Source: Trebouxia sp. TZW2008 (lineage: Eukaryota; Chlorophyta; Trebouxiophyceae; Trebouxiales; Trebouxiaceae). From it: a stretch of DNA of 64,000 bases. Location: positions 186,001 through 250,000 of the forward strand of contig BDIU01000253.1 of the NCBI GenBank assembly GCA_002118135.1. Reading direction: 5' to 3'. Position numbers and translations under genes: made by a program. The notes beneath the pieces are model-generated. The model saw only the letters and a list, made by a program, of their open reading frames with translations. It was not told where the DNA came from and did no database searches. This document shows, piece by piece, positions 24,853 through 36,500 of the stretch (its first letter is position 1; the number at the start of each line of letters is the position of its first letter).

Positions 24853-27800
24853 TCATTGTCTCAACCTAATCAAAGCCTTTTTCAGTAGCCTTGCCTCCTC
24901 TGATACAGGCTGCACACGTTGTGTACTACCTGTCCCAACTGAACTGTCGATTTGCGTGCCATGGCGCTCAACAGCATCCAAAAACCTGGCAAGTTCATCG
25001 TAAGTTGCATCCTGCAGACGCACATGCCAAAACTTTGCACCATTGCCTGCTGTTTGACGCTGATAATCATGGAAAGATCATGCAACAAACCACTCGAGCG
25101 CTGTTTCGAAGTTAATCGACTAGCACTTGGTGACAGGACATGCTCTTGACAGTCAGACATACCTTTAATGACTATACTCTGTGCGGAATCATGCGGCATG
25201 TGCATCAGCTGAAGTGCGAGTGGTGTTGCAGCTGCTCTGTTGCCCAAGTGACCATTGATTCTCAAATAGACATAATCATTTTAACTGGAATTTACCTTGA
25301 TGTGGATCATGTGCTTGGCCACCCCCTCAAACAGCGCCAGAATGCAACGCTTTGCATAGAACCAGGTGTCAGTCTCCAGCTTTCTGCTTTCAGGCTCCAT
25401 GGACTTGATGATTCTGGCTATGCCAAACTCGTAGTTGCCTTTCACACAGTACAGGGTTCCAATTACCAGGTTCACAATGCAGAAGTGAAAGCTGCGCTTG
25501 CTTGGATCCTGCACGCAACAGCATCAGCGGCGCTGTCATGAGGGGCACTTCGGTGACTGCAAGCTAGGCTTCATCTTCAAGCAGCTGAACCCATTTACCA
25601 AGATGGATGGCAAGGAGAATGGAGAAAAGCACAAGCACCGTGCTCGTTCCTTGAGGCATGCACGAGAGGCCAAAGACAATCAATGCATCAATCAATCACA
25701 TCCCGACTGTCTCAAGATCTCCGTTTGGCGATCATGCAGATGACATCACTTTAAATGCAGTGTTGGGGACCCAACAGAAGGTCATGTACACCATGGCATG
25801 TGTTCAACTGCATGCATGTGATGGTACACAACAAAGCTGGGTTACACTGCCTAGCACTGCATTGAGTGCAGTACAGAGTGCGTGTTGCTTACAGCTGCGG
25901 CTTGTTGCTCCTCTTGATGCTCTACTTGTCTCATGAGCGCTTCTGCCTGGTCATTCTGGCTTGTCATGATGTAGCAGACACACAGGTTAGCCAACACAAT
26001 GGCAGTCACTTCCAGCAGGTTTTCTAAGTGGCCCTGCACCAGAGGCTCATAGAAGCCGATTGCTTCCTTGAAACGCCCATCTGCAGCATCACCCAAGCTC
26101 TGAGTAATGTGTTGCTGCCATCTACAGCATCAGTCTACATAAGTAGTCACCACAAGTAATGTGCCATTGCCGCAGCGTTCAGCAACTTTTGAGCACGCAC
26201 TCATTCAGCTCACATGTCGACACTACAAGCAACATATGTCACCAACACAGCGCTGATTAACCAGCACACAGTCTTCAACTATGCACCAGATTGTGTGTGG
26301 ACACATGTTTGCACATCCAGGCACCACAGTGCTTGGATGGCTTATGTGGAAGGGTCATGAGGCAGCATAGATGCAGACGCATGCTTGGCAAGCTCACAAT
26401 GCCATGCGCATACATGCATGCACAGGGTGATATATGTCAAGTATGGGAGTAGCAAGTCGTACAAAGTTGGTTTCACATAGAAGCTTTCACAGCGCAGACT
26501 GTACAAAGCAAAATGCACAGAGCAGAACCCACCGCCTTGCATAAAGAAAGTGTGGGCTGTGTTCAGCTTCCAAGCCTCATGCTCGCTGCAGAAGTCCATG
26601 CTCTGCTGCAGAATGGTTTGGACCTTGCTGTAGTGCTCCATATCCCAATAGATGCGCGCCTGACCCATCAGCACTGCAACACACCTTGAGCCTGTTCATT
26701 GCTGACTGGTAGGCGCTACTAAATTGCTGGTGTGCGATGTGGACAAGAAACAACGGCAGAATATGCTGCATACCAGCATGTCAAACTTGGTGCAGAGATT
26801 GTGGTGCCTGTCAGCACGTGCCATAATGCTTCTTCTATGCTACGCTGTTGTTGTACAGCTTGTCCTGAAAGTTCAGGTCATTGACACACCATGTATGTGT
26901 TAAGTCTTGGTGGGCAGCCCCCAACTTAACATTGAACCAGCATAGGATGTTTTGTCATATGTCTGTTTTTCCAGAACAGCTGTGAGTCTCCACCAGGATG
27001 CGTTTGAATGCTCAGGCACCTGCTTTATACAGCAACCTGATATGAACACAGTAGAATGCCTATGCATAGCCTTTCAGTACAAAATTGCAGCTGCATGACA
27101 CAAAATTTTGCTCTAAGCACTGCAGCCGCCTCATCAAGAGACATGCCCATGGTTGAGCTGAATCAATGTAGCTGCGTGACACACTGCAGCAACAAAGCAA
27201 AACCAGTCATAAGACAGGGTGCCGTCAGGCACTGCAAGTGAAGCCATTTGTGATGAAGTGCGACTCAGAGAAAAGAACGTCCTTCTCACCAGGTATGTAT
27301 GCCTCCAAGGCCTCTTCATATGCTATGACAGCTCTTTTGAGAGCTTCAGTGTCTCTTGCCACTCTGGCGTCTTGCACCTTCTTGGTGAGCTGGCGTAGGG
27401 CATCTGCATGGCGGCTGGCTAGCACGTCAAAGCGCTGGAAGGCCTCCTCGGGGGCGCTGCTGCTCAGCATGGCTGCCTCTAAAAAGTCTTGAGCCTCCTG
27501 AAGTCAAATGTAAGAAGTTTCATAAGAAAGCACTCATGTCGCTCTGTTACAAGCCCTGTATCTTCTTGGTGGGCTGGCGTTGGGCATCTGCGTGACAGCT
27601 GGCCAGCACGTCAAAGCGCTCGAAAGATTCTTCAGGAGCACTGCTGCTCAGCAGGGCTGCCTCTAGGAAACCCTGAGCCTCCTGCAGCCAGACGCAGTGG
27701 CTGCAGACATCCATTATGGAGGAAACGCAACACGCCAGTGGCAGCATATTGCCAGCTCTGCTGTAACTACTGGCTCATGCATGTGTAGCAAGACTTCTAG

Positions 27801-30800
27801 AGCATGTTGCTGCTCAAATGCAATTGCTTGGGACAGACTCATCTGGAGGCAGTATATTGCTCCTGTGCGCACTTGACACAGTTGTGTAAACTATCAAGCA
27901 TAGAATGATTATTAAAATGGATGACAACAATGCAATGCAACACATGGTGTCCAGTTGCAGCATGTTGCAAGCACGATGAGATGCACATCATTGACGTCTT
28001 CTGAAGGAGGTGTCCAAAGTGTTATGCAGTTCAGCGGCTTGACGCAGTTGCCATCTCAGGTTGGCAGCAATGTAAACTGCAACCAGGTCTGGTTTTCTGC
28101 TATGCCCTTGCCTGCCAGGTCATGGAAGCGGTGCTGAGGCTTGCATTGCAACTGTTTGCACCATGCAATAGCCAGAACATGTTCAAGCAGGTGGAACCAG
28201 CTCACATGTGAGCATCAGCAGTGAGAACAGCACCTTGATAGACTTGTTGCATAAGATGGGCAACAGTGTGAGCAGCACCCTCAAGAGACTGGTGGCAACG
28301 AGATCTGGATTTCTGCCATGACATTTCCTGCCAAGTCATAGAAGCCGTGCTGAGGCTTGCAGTACATCATATCACACCATGCAACAGCCAGAACATGTTG
28401 GAAGCCAGGTCACATATGATCATGAGCGGTGTAAGCAGCACCTTTGATAGACTGGTGGCAAGGAGATCTGGATTCTCTGCCATGACATTTCCTGCCAGGT
28501 CATAGAAGCCGTGCTGGGGCTTGCAATACAGCATCAGGATGTTGCAGAAGGTTTGTGGCGGGAAGGGAGGTGACTGCAGCAGGTGACTGAGCTTCCTGAA
28601 GCCGCCAGTGGCATCTGTGTCCATGTTGAACAGCGCACTGTTGTGCAGCGTGACCTGCAGGGCATGCAGTAAGGCTGAAGTGGGCAGGCAGTCAACAAGT
28701 ATAACGTGCATGGCACACAAGAAAGGCTGAAAGGGTGGGAGGAGCGCAGAAAGAAGAAGTGATGGCAATGTAATCCCTGTCTCAAGCTGATCAGCATCTG
28801 AAGCAGCAATGACAGGCTTTGTTGTTGCTGCCAATGCCATGAGACAGCAGCACAGGTACATGTGTGATGCCTGTACGACAGCTGCACAGAAGACTGAGGC
28901 GTGCAGCTTGCAGTTTCACTGTCTATACTGCAAATAGCTTAGATGATGCAGGTCTTACAGGGTCCAGCTCTTCTTCAGTCCTTGGGGGTGCATCAGCCAT
29001 GGCGTCTTGTGCTGCCTCATACTTCTTCAGGTTGTACTCAATGGCAGCTTTCAGGTTGAAAGCCTCGACCAGCGCACTCTCCTTCAACACCTGCAGGCCA
29101 CCATTCACGATTGCTTGGTGTTGTTTGGTCTCGGCAATCACCACACCTGTGGGCACAATATGTGCACCAAGAATGAATGAGGGTTGTGAGCAAATTATAT
29201 GGCATTCTGTATCGAGGCAGTGCCACCAAACAGTGTGACTAGTAGCGTTTTGTGCAGGTTAGTGACCGCAAGCCCTTGTGCAGCTTGCAGTCAAGCTGCC
29301 AAAGTATGTGCTGATTGCCACTTGTAGACAAGCAATGTTTCAAGAGCCAACAGTCTTAGCACTTCATGGTATCCTGTATCATATTGCTGCCACGGCAAGG
29401 GCTGGTGCCATGACTGGACTCAACAGAGCTGAGGGGATGCTACACTAGTCCATGTGATGGAATGCAATGATGGGCTGCAACAGCTGGCATCAAGCCAAAG
29501 GGACTGCACACACTCACCACACGACTGCCTACGCTTGTGACTTGAGCGGGCGTGCGATGAAAGTGCATGATGGTGAGTTTCAACAACAGCTGGCAATCAA
29601 ATTGCAAAGACTGCACACACCCACCACACTGTTGCCCACGCTTCTGACTTCAGCTCCATCTGCAGCAGCTCCTACACTAAGCTCTGGATGCTCTTTGACC
29701 CCCCTCTCAATGATCTCTGCAATTTCCTTTAAGGCGGGCCCGTACTGCTTGACCTGATAGTAGCACAGGGCAATGTTGTACGCCAGCTCAGGCTGGTACC
29801 CTGATGCATTGACTGCTGTGGTGAACAGCTTTCTGGCCTCTTCATAATTGCCCTCCTTGTACAGCAAGCAGGCTGCGCCGACTGTAGCATCAGAGTTCCC
29901 AGCTGGCAGTTTGTCCAGCAATCTTTTGCAGCCTGCAAGCAGATAATTAGCAGCAGCGTTGTTATCATTGTCATGATTGCGCCATCATCATCATCATTCA
30001 TATGCTTGCTGTTGAGGTTACATGACCCTGCTACAGTAAACTCTCTTTGTAAGGACACTTGATGTAAGGACAATCTTGATGTAAGGACAACGCCATTGGT
30101 ACCCAATCAGTGCTTTCTGACTGCAGCGGTCCCTCTGAGTAAGGACAATTCGATGTAAGGACAATTTTTTGGTAAGCAAAGCAGTCGTTACAAAGAGAGT
30201 TTACTGTAGGTACATACAGAAGCAGTAAACTGCCTACAAAAACCGCCCCTTCTGGGCAAGCAGAAGTCACAAGTCAATCAAGCACATGCTGTGGTGAATC
30301 AAGCATACATTGCAGTGCATTGAGGACATGTCATGGCTCAGCCATCAGGTCTCAAGATCATATGAGTACATCTGGACAATTTTGCATGTTGAATAAGGGT
30401 ATGCGTACTGACCTGCCAAATCGTTCTGCTCATACTTGATGGCAATCTGCAGATTCAGTGACTGCTCCTGGCTGTCCACGCTAACAGCAAGCTTGGCTGC
30501 GTCTTGATGTAAACCTGCCTGAGGCAATGGCAATTGACTTTCAAATGCAGGGCATAAGTCAACAAGCATCCTGGGCACTTGTCAGCCGAGGTAAAGCATG
30601 CTCTACCTTGTACAGCGACTGTGCCTGATAAAGCTTGTAATCTGAGACCTCTGGGTACAGCTTGGTCAATTGCTCATATCTGAGAAAACAACAAAACCAG
30701 CTCAACACAAGAAGACTCTAGGCAGCACACACGTAACAGCAGCACATGCTCACAAAGCTGCAGCTGCAGAGAAGTCCTCAGACTGGAAGAGAGCATATGC

Positions 30801-31075
30801 TAGCAGTGACAGCGCTGCTCTACTCGCAGGAAAGTTCTGCAAAATTGCAGCACAGAAAATGTCAGCTGACGAGCGTAAGGCCTTGCCGCGAAGGCTGTGA
30901 TCAGCTATGTAGTTATTATGATCAACGCTCGCAACGACAGTGGCCACCAGACCTGTAGCTCGTACTCCAAGATCTGAATTGCATCGTCAAAGTAACCTTC
31001 TCGCAAATGAGCATAGACTGTGCTCGTCAACTGCCCGGAAGGAACAGGCGGTCTGCTGCCAACAAGCAAAGCCAT
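24853..31075 (-). CDS. IFT70: Intraflagellar transport protein IFT70 (TTC30/DYF-1)
   Basis: TPR protein of the IFT-B complex that moves cargo, including tubulin-modifying factors, along cilia. Twelve exons chain without a phase error: 31075-30953, 30836-30754, 30679-30607, 30518-30413, 29932-29630, 29146-28959, 28654-28442, 27497-27290, 26673-26533, 26080-25893, 25508-25296, 25011-24853. They give 666 codons including the stop, the usual length of the family. Recognisable blocks: LYQAQSLYKAGLHQDAAKLA, CLLYKEGNYEEARKLF, SGYQPELAYNIALCYYQVKQ, EIAEIIERGVKEHPEL, EAFNLKAAIEYNLKKYEAAQ, RTEEELDPVTLHNSALFNMD, LMGQARIYWDMEHYSKV, FKEAIGFYEPLV, IVLANLCVCYIMTSQN, FCIVNLVIGTLYCVKGNYEFG and TDTWFYAKRC. The start MALLVGSRPPVPSGQLTSTVYAHL aligns with the family N-terminus. 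Introns hold pseudo-exon copies. Confidence 0.97.
27540..27700 (-). pseudogene. Pseudo-exon copy of IFT70 exon 8
   Basis: Reads EAQGFLEAALLSSSAPEES.. against EAQDFLEAAMLSSSAPEEA.. in the real exon 200 bp downstream, with a good CTGCAG acceptor. The copy covers about 150 of 208 bp, then runs into a stop (..TKKIQGL*) and has no donor. It sits before the true exon, so a scanning spliceosome meets it first. Confidence 0.85.
28080..28510 (-). repeat. Copies of the IFT70 exon 7 donor edge
   Basis: Real exon end (coding ..YDLAGNVMAENPDLLATSLSK) at 28442-28510. Copies at about 28262-28360 and 28085-28145 repeat gagatctggatttctgccatgacatttcctgcca-type sequence in two ~175-bp steps downstream, with frame-breaking changes. 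Confidence 0.8.
29467..29660 (-). repeat. Copy of the IFT70 exon 5 donor edge
   Basis: The segment around the donor (29630/29629; shared strings gcaaagactgcacacacccaccacac and ttgcccacgcttctgacttcag) is repeated at 29505-29545, ~115 bp downstream. Confidence 0.75.
30034..30206 (+). mobile_element. TA-flanked MITE, best-preserved copy (copy 3)
   Basis: 173-bp element with terminal inverted repeats CAGTAAACTCTCTTTGTAA / TTACAAAGAGAGTTTACTG, identical over 19 bp, flanked by TA on both sides. Internal direct motif gatgtaaggacaa occurs three times. No open frame of note. Lies in an IFT70 intron. Confidence 0.9.
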
Positions 31076-31785
31076 GGAGCGTCAGTCCTGCTTTAGCCCT
31101 GCTTTGCGTGCGGTGTCCTTGATTTGTAGCTGTCTGCGCAGCGTCACCAAAGGCAGCGTAGCCGGCTCACACGCCAGCAGTCGCAGCGCTTGCGCTTGCA
31201 TGCCAAGCTGCGGGCAAAACAGTGAGTTGGTCAACTCAGCTCTGAATTCAGCTTCTTCATTTTGTGATTGTTGCGCTTTTGCCATGGCGACATTGATGAA
31301 TATTGCATGGCAAGCAGCGCAAGCTCCTCAAGGCTGGAAGACAACCACTGCTTGTTGTTGGCAAATCGGTGATCCGCTGAGCTATGAGGCTATAAGGAAC
31401 CAGGATCGAGACAACGCTTGGTGGGTACTGCATCTGGTGGCAAGCGGCAGTTTGAACTCAATTGCACAGAGGCACACTGCCTGCTATGTGATGATGCGAG
31501 GCCTGAAGTATGCACTCCGGAAATGTTCTTTATGTTGTGCATGCCATGACTTGAGCACCTTGAGCATGCCTGAAGATCAAATTGTAGCACGTGAGCTTGC
31601 ATTACGATAAGACAATGCATGCATGCAACATACTCTTGTCCTGTGTGGCGCAGTTTGACCGGTGCTCGTAACCTGCAGCGCTGAAAATAAGCAGCGACCG
31701 CTTTGATACCTAGAAGTTACCAGTCTCAGCTACTATTTCGTGGCAGTAGTGTTCAGCAACGACCGAAGCAAACTTGTTTTAAGCC

Positions 31786-32988
31786 ATGGGCAAAGGCAAA
31801 ACATATCTTGTGTCCGGGTCATCGAGAGGCGTTGGTCTGGCGCTGGTCAAAGAGCTGATATCCAGACCAGAAAACAGAACCGTCTTCGCGGCAGCGAGGT
31901 CACCTCAGAAGTCAGAAGAGCTGCAGAAGCTCGCCAAGGACCATAAGGACAGATTGCACATCGTGACTTTCGACGTGACCAGCGGCGACTCAGCCAAGGT
32001 TCGCAATGTCGCGCTGCTGAACTACTGATTTCTGCTGTCTGGCGAGAAGATGCGGGAGAATCCGTCAGCTTTTTTGGGATCAGCGAAGCCTTGACACCGC
32101 ACGGCGTGCAGGAAGCAGTCGAGCAAGTTGAGAAAGTCTTGGGGGGCAAAGGCCTTGATGTGCTCATCAACAATGCTGGAACTTCAGAAGATCTTGTTCC
32201 CCCACTTGATACGTGAGTTTGAGTGGCACTCTGCAATGTTAGGCCCTGCATGGCTGAAGGCACCAAGCTGCCCTGCAAATTGCTTCACCACCTAAGGAAG
32301 CTGTAGCTGACTGGTTTTTGTACATGCAGTCCAGACGAGAAGCTAAAATTGACATTCATGACAAATGGCGTAGGTCCAATCATTGCCTACAAGTACTTCA
32401 GGCCTTTGCTTGAGAAGGGAGAGACAAAGCTGATTGTCAACTTTGCCTCAAATTATGGATCACTGACTTTAGCATCAGAGCCATTGAGGGAGCCCAAGAA
32501 AGCTACGCCTTTGGATCACACTCAAATTGCATACAAAGCCTCCAAGGCTGCCGTCAATATGGGTGAGCTGACTGTTGCCTAGCTGCCTGCCTCAATGCAG
32601 CCTTGATAGGTTGTGTTCAGCGGCCAAATGCATTGAGAATGACACGATCAAACTTTGGCACCCTGAATGCATCATTGGCTCCTGAGCTCTGCATGTTTGC
32701 TTTGGCAATGGCCAAAAAACTTGTTGGAGAAGCTAACTTAATGCCTGTTTTTCTGCAGAGACTGTTATCATTGCTGAGGACACAGCAGAGCTGGGATTCA
32801 CCGTCATCAGCTTGCATCCAGGCGTTGTAGATACAGAAATGGGTGAAAGGCCTCAGAAAATTGTAGAAAGTGCCAAGCCTGAAATCTCACCTGAAGATAC
32901 TGCCAAGGAGCAAGTTGATCTGTATGACCGCCTTACAGCCAAGGACTGTAAATTCTTTGGTTACAAGGGTGACATATTGCCTTGGTGA
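31786..32988 (+). CDS. Short-chain dehydrogenase/reductase (C-factor/sniffer-like)
   Basis: Single Rossmann-domain NAD(P)-dependent oxidoreductase. Exon 1 (31786-31998) starts MGKGKTYLVSGSSRGVGLALVKEL, with the SGSSRGVG cofactor-binding loop. Exon 2 (to 32212) has LDVLINNAGTSEDL, the NNAG structural motif. Exon 3 (32330-32562) has the active-site region VNFASNYGS and the catalytic YKASK (Y-x3-K). Exon 4 (32759-32988) has LGFTVISLHPGVVDTEMG and ends ..FFGYKGDILPW. Exons 2-3-4 join in phase. The exon 1-2 join is not resolved: GTTCGC after AAG is a likely donor, but the acceptors near 32074-32090 leave the wrong phase, so a small exon or a sequence error is possible. Length is near 240 residues, usual for the class. 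Substrate unknown. Divergent from IFT70. Confidence 0.9.
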
Positions 32989-33290
32989 TTTTGTTGTCAA
33001 TCTGAAGGATCCTGTTTCATTGATTTTGTTCCTGCAGTTGACTGCTTTGTTGCGTGTTCTCACAGATAGAGAGGTTTCTTACTGCTCTGAAATGCTGTGC
33101 AGACAAAACCTGTTTAGAGCTTGCGGCACTATTTGCAAGACAGGCTACAGCTTACAAATGCAGTCTGCTTGCTACGCGAATCCTCTTGCGTATATTAGTC
33201 TTTGAGGGCCACTCTTCTTGTGCTTTGTTACACTGTGTGTGCGTCACAGTCCACATGCAATGACCTGACACAGATAGAGGACATTGCACG

Positions 33291-33306
33291 TGTAATCGAC
33301 TTTACA
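33291..33306. terminator. Opposed TGTAA poly(A)-type signals between convergent genes
   Basis: TGTAA on plus at 33291-33295, ~300 nt after the dehydrogenase stop. TTACA (TGTAA on minus) at 33302-33306, ~270 nt after the DDX10 stop. TGTAA is the known green algal poly(A) signal. Use of these two is inferred. Confidence 0.5.
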
Positions 33307-33574
33307 CTAGACATTATATTAGACAGTCTGAAACTATGTTCCGCCCCCATGCATGATTGAGCTTCAGTCAGATTCGTTCATCCTGTGTAGGGCTGCGTGC
33401 CGCGAGCCGCCCGTCACGGTTTCACTGCTTTGGACATTGACAACAGCAACAGCCACAAGCGCAACAAACTACAGTAAGCATGGCAGCAGTTGTAAAAGGT
33501 TTGCCTGCCATCATGTGGAAGCTGAGGCAGCAAAGTTGTGTCTACTCCGTAAGACAGAAGGGGCATGCGCATGT

Positions 33575-36500
33575 TCATTTCTTGATCATTCTTAGTGCAA
33601 GGGCCTCCTGTTCTGCAAGACTCATGCCCTCATAGTCCTGAGCAGCAGCACTATTCCTCTTCTGCATGCCAAAGTATGCAGCCTTCCCAGGCTTAGCAGC
33701 TTGCAAGGCCTGCTCAACCTCCTCGTCTTCACTGCTTGTCAGACCACCCTGATATGCCATGTCATCAGCCTCATCAACATCTTGTCTGGACCCGGTTGGT
33801 GAATCATGATCTGAGTCTTCAGCCGGACCCTCTTCATCCTGGCTGGCAGAAGCATCGGTCAGAGTGACGCCCATTGCTACCTCACCAGCCTCCTGTGCCT
33901 TCCGCTTCAACTACATGACAAAGGTCATCACTTGCATTGCAACCTTGAATAATTAATCAAGTCCCTGAGTTTCAGAGCAGTCTGCTTCAGCTGCGTTGCA
34001 ACTCTGGCATTTTGCATGGCAGTCTTGATCCATCAAGATCCCAACTTTCAGTCAACTCAAGGCTCCAACATTGTAAAGGTGTTGGTCTGAAATTTGCAAC
34101 CTTGACATTGCTGAGGCTCATGCCAGTGTGAGACAAAGTCATCAACCACGTTTGCATTTTGCGTGGTTATTTGGTCACGTGATGCTGCAGCCACAAGATG
34201 GAGAGCAACATTGTGGAAAGTGGCAGCCATGACTTAGCCTACCGTTTCATCCAGCTTCTGCTAAAGTCTGAGCTCATATCAAGCTGCAGGACTTGTACGG
34301 ACAACCACAACATGAGATGATGACTGCCAGCCAATGACTGAGCTTACCTTCTTGTCCAGCTTCTGCTGGCGCCTGAGCTGCCACTGCTCTTTGCGGTCTT
34401 GAGCGTCTCTGCGCTTCATGACTGCTGCCACCTGCTTGAACCGTTCCTCAGCTGTCAGATTGGCTCCCACATCCAGCCCCAAAGCTGCCATCATGGCGTC
34501 ACTCACCTCTCCCCTGAATGCAGTCAAGAAGATTTAGTACACTGCACTCAACCTGTGCTTCATGACTGCTGCCACTTGCTTCAACCTTTCCTCACTGTCA
34601 GATTGCCCCACTGCCCCCCCCCCCTCCCCTCCTCTTCCCCACAGCCCAAGCGCTGCCACCGTGGCATCACTCACCTCACCCCTGAATATGCATATGATGA
34701 TATGTCAGTGAGTTAAGTTGTCTTTGAGCTCTGTGTGCTTTGGCTGCCACCTGCTTGAACCTTCCCTCAGCTGTCAGGTTAGGCCCCACATCCAGCCCAA
34801 GTGCTGCCATCATGTTATCACTTACCTCACCTCTGAACAAGAATGTGATGATGTGTCCAATTGCTCCTGAGCCAGCACTGCTAGAGGCTGCAGCTCAAAG
34901 CTGACCTCAGCAGGCTTTGACATCACGGTCCATGCACTTGACTGGATGCGTTGGCACTGATGCATTATCAAAACTCTTGCATTGGCACTGCTGACTTGTC
35001 TAGCTGCTCCTTAGAAAGCAATGCCAGCGGCTGCAGCTCAAATGTGACGTCAGCATGCCTGACAACCGCATGAATACATTTGACAGGATACAGCAGCACC
35101 TATGCATGGTTGATTTTTAGTCCACTGACTCGTCACAATGACATTGATGCGCTGTCTGGCCATGGCCTACTGACTTGCCTATCTGCCCTTTAGCAGACAG
35201 TGCCAGCAGCTTAAAGCTGACATGCGCCTTCTTTGATATCATCATCATACGTGACACTGCGCATACTACTCACTCACCACATTATGCACTGTGAAGCGAC
35301 AAATTACTGACCTGTCCATTTGCTCTTTAGCAAGCAAAGCCAGAGGCTGCAATGACTCCCCAGCTTCATCAAACACAGTCCTGGCGCCTGATGTGCGACC
35401 AGGGTCAATCCTCAGCCTTTTTCGCTTCTTGTTGCCACGCAGCTCGACTGCCCCTAGAAGCAGATCCTCATTGCCAGCAGCATCTGTGTTGCTGTCATCC
35501 AACACATCCCGCCGCTTCACCACCAGAAGGTCGTCATCATCATCATCGTCAATGTCATCATCAACAGCATTGCCGATAGCATGCCTTTCATCCAGGCTTC
35601 TACTATCAGCAGCAGCTTCAGCGGGAATACCACCAGCAGCAGCTGCTGTGTCAGGTGCAGCATTGACAAAGACGTCATCATCATTGCCATTCACAGCTGT
35701 ATGCCGCTTGTCATGCCGTCCTTGAGTGGTCGCATCGTTAGTGGCATCAGTGACTGCCAGCTGTGCACTTTCAAGGCGTCGGCGTTTGTTGCTGGGATGT
35801 GCTGCTGATGCAGTCTGTTCATCAGGTTGCGACTCAGGGCTGGATGTGTTGTCTGAAGAGGCTGAGGGTGAGAGGGGTGTTGCAGAAGGTATGGGCGGCT
35901 CAGTGGTGTCTGGCTCCAGCTGATACCCACCGCCAACACTGATCTGCATGCATACAGCTGCATCTTAATAATGCCACTTTGTGCACAGCTGGACTGACAT
36001 GCAAATTGACAATCAACGGTGCCACGCTTGAGGACAACAGGCTGACAACATGTGGTATTGTAAGCCACACTCAGGATGCTGGCTCATGCATGCTGACCTC
36101 CACAAGATTGATTGCGTAACGGCACAGCACAGCACAGCACAGCACAGCACAGCACAGCACAGCACAGCACAGCACAGCACAGCACAGCACCAGCACACCT
36201 GCTTGCCAGCATTCTTGAGGAACCTAAGTTTGGGCGCTGTCGGCAACCCTATGGACAAGGCAAACTCTGCAGCCGGCAGCTTCTGGACGTCAAAGATAGC
36301 ATGGTTGGGTTGCAGGAAAACAGAGCGCAGGTACGCCACCAACGAACGCTGCCCTAGCTCCTGCAACACGCAGCAAACAGGTGAGTTTTGTTTAGTACTG
36401 CTGCTATGCACTGACCGCAGAAGTGCCTTTCTCAGGCATCATTAAGAGCATGGTCAATGTCAAAGATGGCATGGTTGGGCTGCAGGAACACAGAGCGAAG

